In this document: one piece after another, positions 33,369 to 34,173 of the stretch
How the letters are laid out: each line of letters begins with the position of its first letter
Numbering within the stretch: the stretch's first letter is position 1
DNA from: JBNJGB01 sp051747385
Lineage (GTDB): Bacteria; Myxococcota_A; UBA9042; PHBI01; JACKFB01
Length of the DNA: 34,173 bases
Assembly: GCA_051747385.1 (NCBI GenBank)
Contig: JBNJGB010000051.1
Span: forward strand, 1-34,173
Direction of reading: 5' to 3'
The notes under the pieces: model-generated
What the model saw: only the letters and a program-made list of their open reading frames with translations
Told to the model about the DNA's origin: nothing
Databases searched by the model: none
Program-made: the position numbers and the translations under genes

Positions 33369-33875
33369 GCGCGGAGCGTACCGGCGGCGGGACGATGCTC
33401 CTGGTGGACGACGACGCCCCGTTCCGGCGGATGCTCGCCCGCGCCCTGGGCCGGCGCGGCTGGCACGTCGTGGCGGCGGCGGGGCCGGAGGAGGCCCTGG
33501 CGGCGGCCCGGCGATCGCCCCCGGATCGGGCCGTCATCGACCTGAAGATGCCCGGGGGGTCCGGGCTCGAGCTCCTGCGGGACCTGCTCGAGATCGCGCC
33601 GGGCGTGCGGGCGGTCGTGCTCACCGGCTACGGGAGCATCGCCACCGCCATCGAGGCGGTGCGGCTGGGCGCCGTCCACTACCTCCAGAAGCCCGCGGAC
33701 GCGGACGACCTGCTGGCGGCCTTCGACAAGGCCGAGGCCCCGCCGCTGGAGGGCGTGGAGCAGGACTACGAGGCCCCGAGCCTGGCCCGCGCGGAGTGGG
33801 AGCACATCCAGCGGGTCCTGGCGGACTGCGGCGGGAACGTCTCGGAGGCCGCGCGCCGCCTGGGGATCCACCGCC
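33365..33875 (+). CDS. regA: RegA/PrrA-type response regulator, 3' end lost in assembly gap
   Basis: The first 170 residues. The receiver has LLVDDDAPFRRML, phospho-acceptor Asp59 in AVIDLKMPGGSG, the LTGYGS switch Thr and QKPA with Lys109. After a proline linker (APPLEG) comes the Fis-type helix-turn-helix ARAEWEHIQRVLADCGGNVS, then EAARRLGIHR at the cut. RegA-family proteins are about 180-185 residues, so only some 10-15 are missing behind the Ns. ATG overlaps the kinase stop by four bases. Expected to bind the two boxes upstream of the kinase. The truncation is an assembly feature, not a mutation. Confidence 0.9.
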
Positions 33876-33975
33876 NNNNNNNNNNNNNNNNNNNNNNNNN
33901 NNNNNNNNNNNNNNNNNNNNNNNNNNNNNNNNNNNNNNNNNNNNNNNNNNNNNNNNNNNNNNNNNNNNNNNNNNN
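33876..33975. other. Assembly gap of 100 Ns
   Basis: Exactly 100 undetermined bases joining the main contig to a 198-bp piece. It interrupts the regulator gene. Confidence 0.99.
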
Positions 33976-34021
33976 GGGGCGGAGAACCCGGGGAACATGC
34001 AGCAGGACCGCTGTCCCCGGC
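33976..34021 (-). repeat. Interspersed repeat fragment at the contig start
   Basis: GCGGAGAACCCGGGGAA followed by AGCAGGACCGCTGTC (34001-34015), the reverse-oriented core of the same family as 17757-17911 and 24880-25058. It begins at the gap edge. The next bases, AAAAAGTGAGAAGTGAGTAGG and TTTGACCCC, are AT-richer than anything nearby. Confidence 0.75.
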
Positions 34022-34074
34022 GGTGGGTTGCTGCCGAAAAAGTGAGAAGTGAGTAGGTTTGACCCCACCGGTCT

Positions 34075-34173
34075 CGAGCCTGGCCCGCGCGGAGTGGGAG
34101 CACATCCAGCGGGTCCTGGCGGACTGCGGCGGGAACGTCTCGGAGGCCGCGCGCCGCCTGGGGATCCACCGCC
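34075..34173 (+). pseudogene. Duplicate of the regulator helix-turn-helix end, probable assembly artefact
   Basis: 99 bases identical to 33777-33875, ending at the same base. In the regulator's frame it reads SLARAEWEHIQRVLADCGGN and on to GIHR, but a TGA stop lies a few codons upstream and no receiver domain precedes it. Either a truncated second regulator copy or, more likely, a shared assembly-graph overlap. Confidence 0.8.

Overview
The window is high-GC DNA (G or C at almost every third codon position) from a draft scaffold. It most resembles a Myxococcota or other deltaproteobacterial-type genome. The evidence is a Cys-rich lipoprotein built on CDDGNPCT repeats, a 1,218-residue TPR protein with a FPFDF-type N-terminal domain, many lipoproteins, and short interspersed repeats between genes. 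This placement is by gene style only; no rRNA is present.

Layout. 1-545 is a 235-bp tandem repeat. 584-3343 (minus) is a three-gene operon for an acylated amino-sugar nucleotide: oxidoreductase, acetyltransferase and aminotransferase, in wbpB-wbpD-wbpE order. Next to it is a degenerate nucleotidyltransferase-like protein (3445-4356). 4545-8201 encodes the giant TPR protein. It converges on a membrane-anchored thioredoxin-like protein, upstream of which lies an acyl-ACP thioesterase-like gene. 9758-11668 encodes a TMTC-like membrane protein with C-terminal TPRs. A small FlgM-like protein follows, then a type III restriction-modification pair (mod, res; 12069-16471) whose Res nuclease site looks lost, and an unknown 139-residue protein.

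17208-25651 holds mostly housekeeping genes: a PaaI-type thioesterase, a phosphoglycolate phosphatase-like HAD enzyme, a small hypothetical, release factor 3 (prfC), a transglutaminase-like lipoprotein, an alpha-glucan phosphorylase (glgP) and a zinc-ribbon hypothetical. 25774-29348 holds a secreted protein with two tandem nuclease-fold domains, divergent from the Cys-rich lipoprotein. Two nearly identical initiator tRNA-Met genes follow on the minus strand, with a good promoter and a terminator hairpin.

The right end is the most coherent system. A RegB/PrrB-type redox sensor kinase and RegA/PrrA-type response regulator (plus strand) diverge from an operon of a YtkA/FixH-like lipoprotein, an outer-membrane barrel and a redoxin lipoprotein (minus strand). 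The shared intergenic region carries two copies of the inverted motif GCGGC-N5-GTCGC, matching the RegA/PrrA box as I recall it. This suggests a self-contained redox regulon with autoregulation.

An interspersed repeat with the core GACGGCGGTCCTGCT occurs at both ends of the scaffold, between genes, and twice in frame inside the TPR gene. The regulator is cut by a 100-N gap. The two contig ends around the window's right side share exactly 99 bases ending at the same base, which looks like an assembly-graph artefact.
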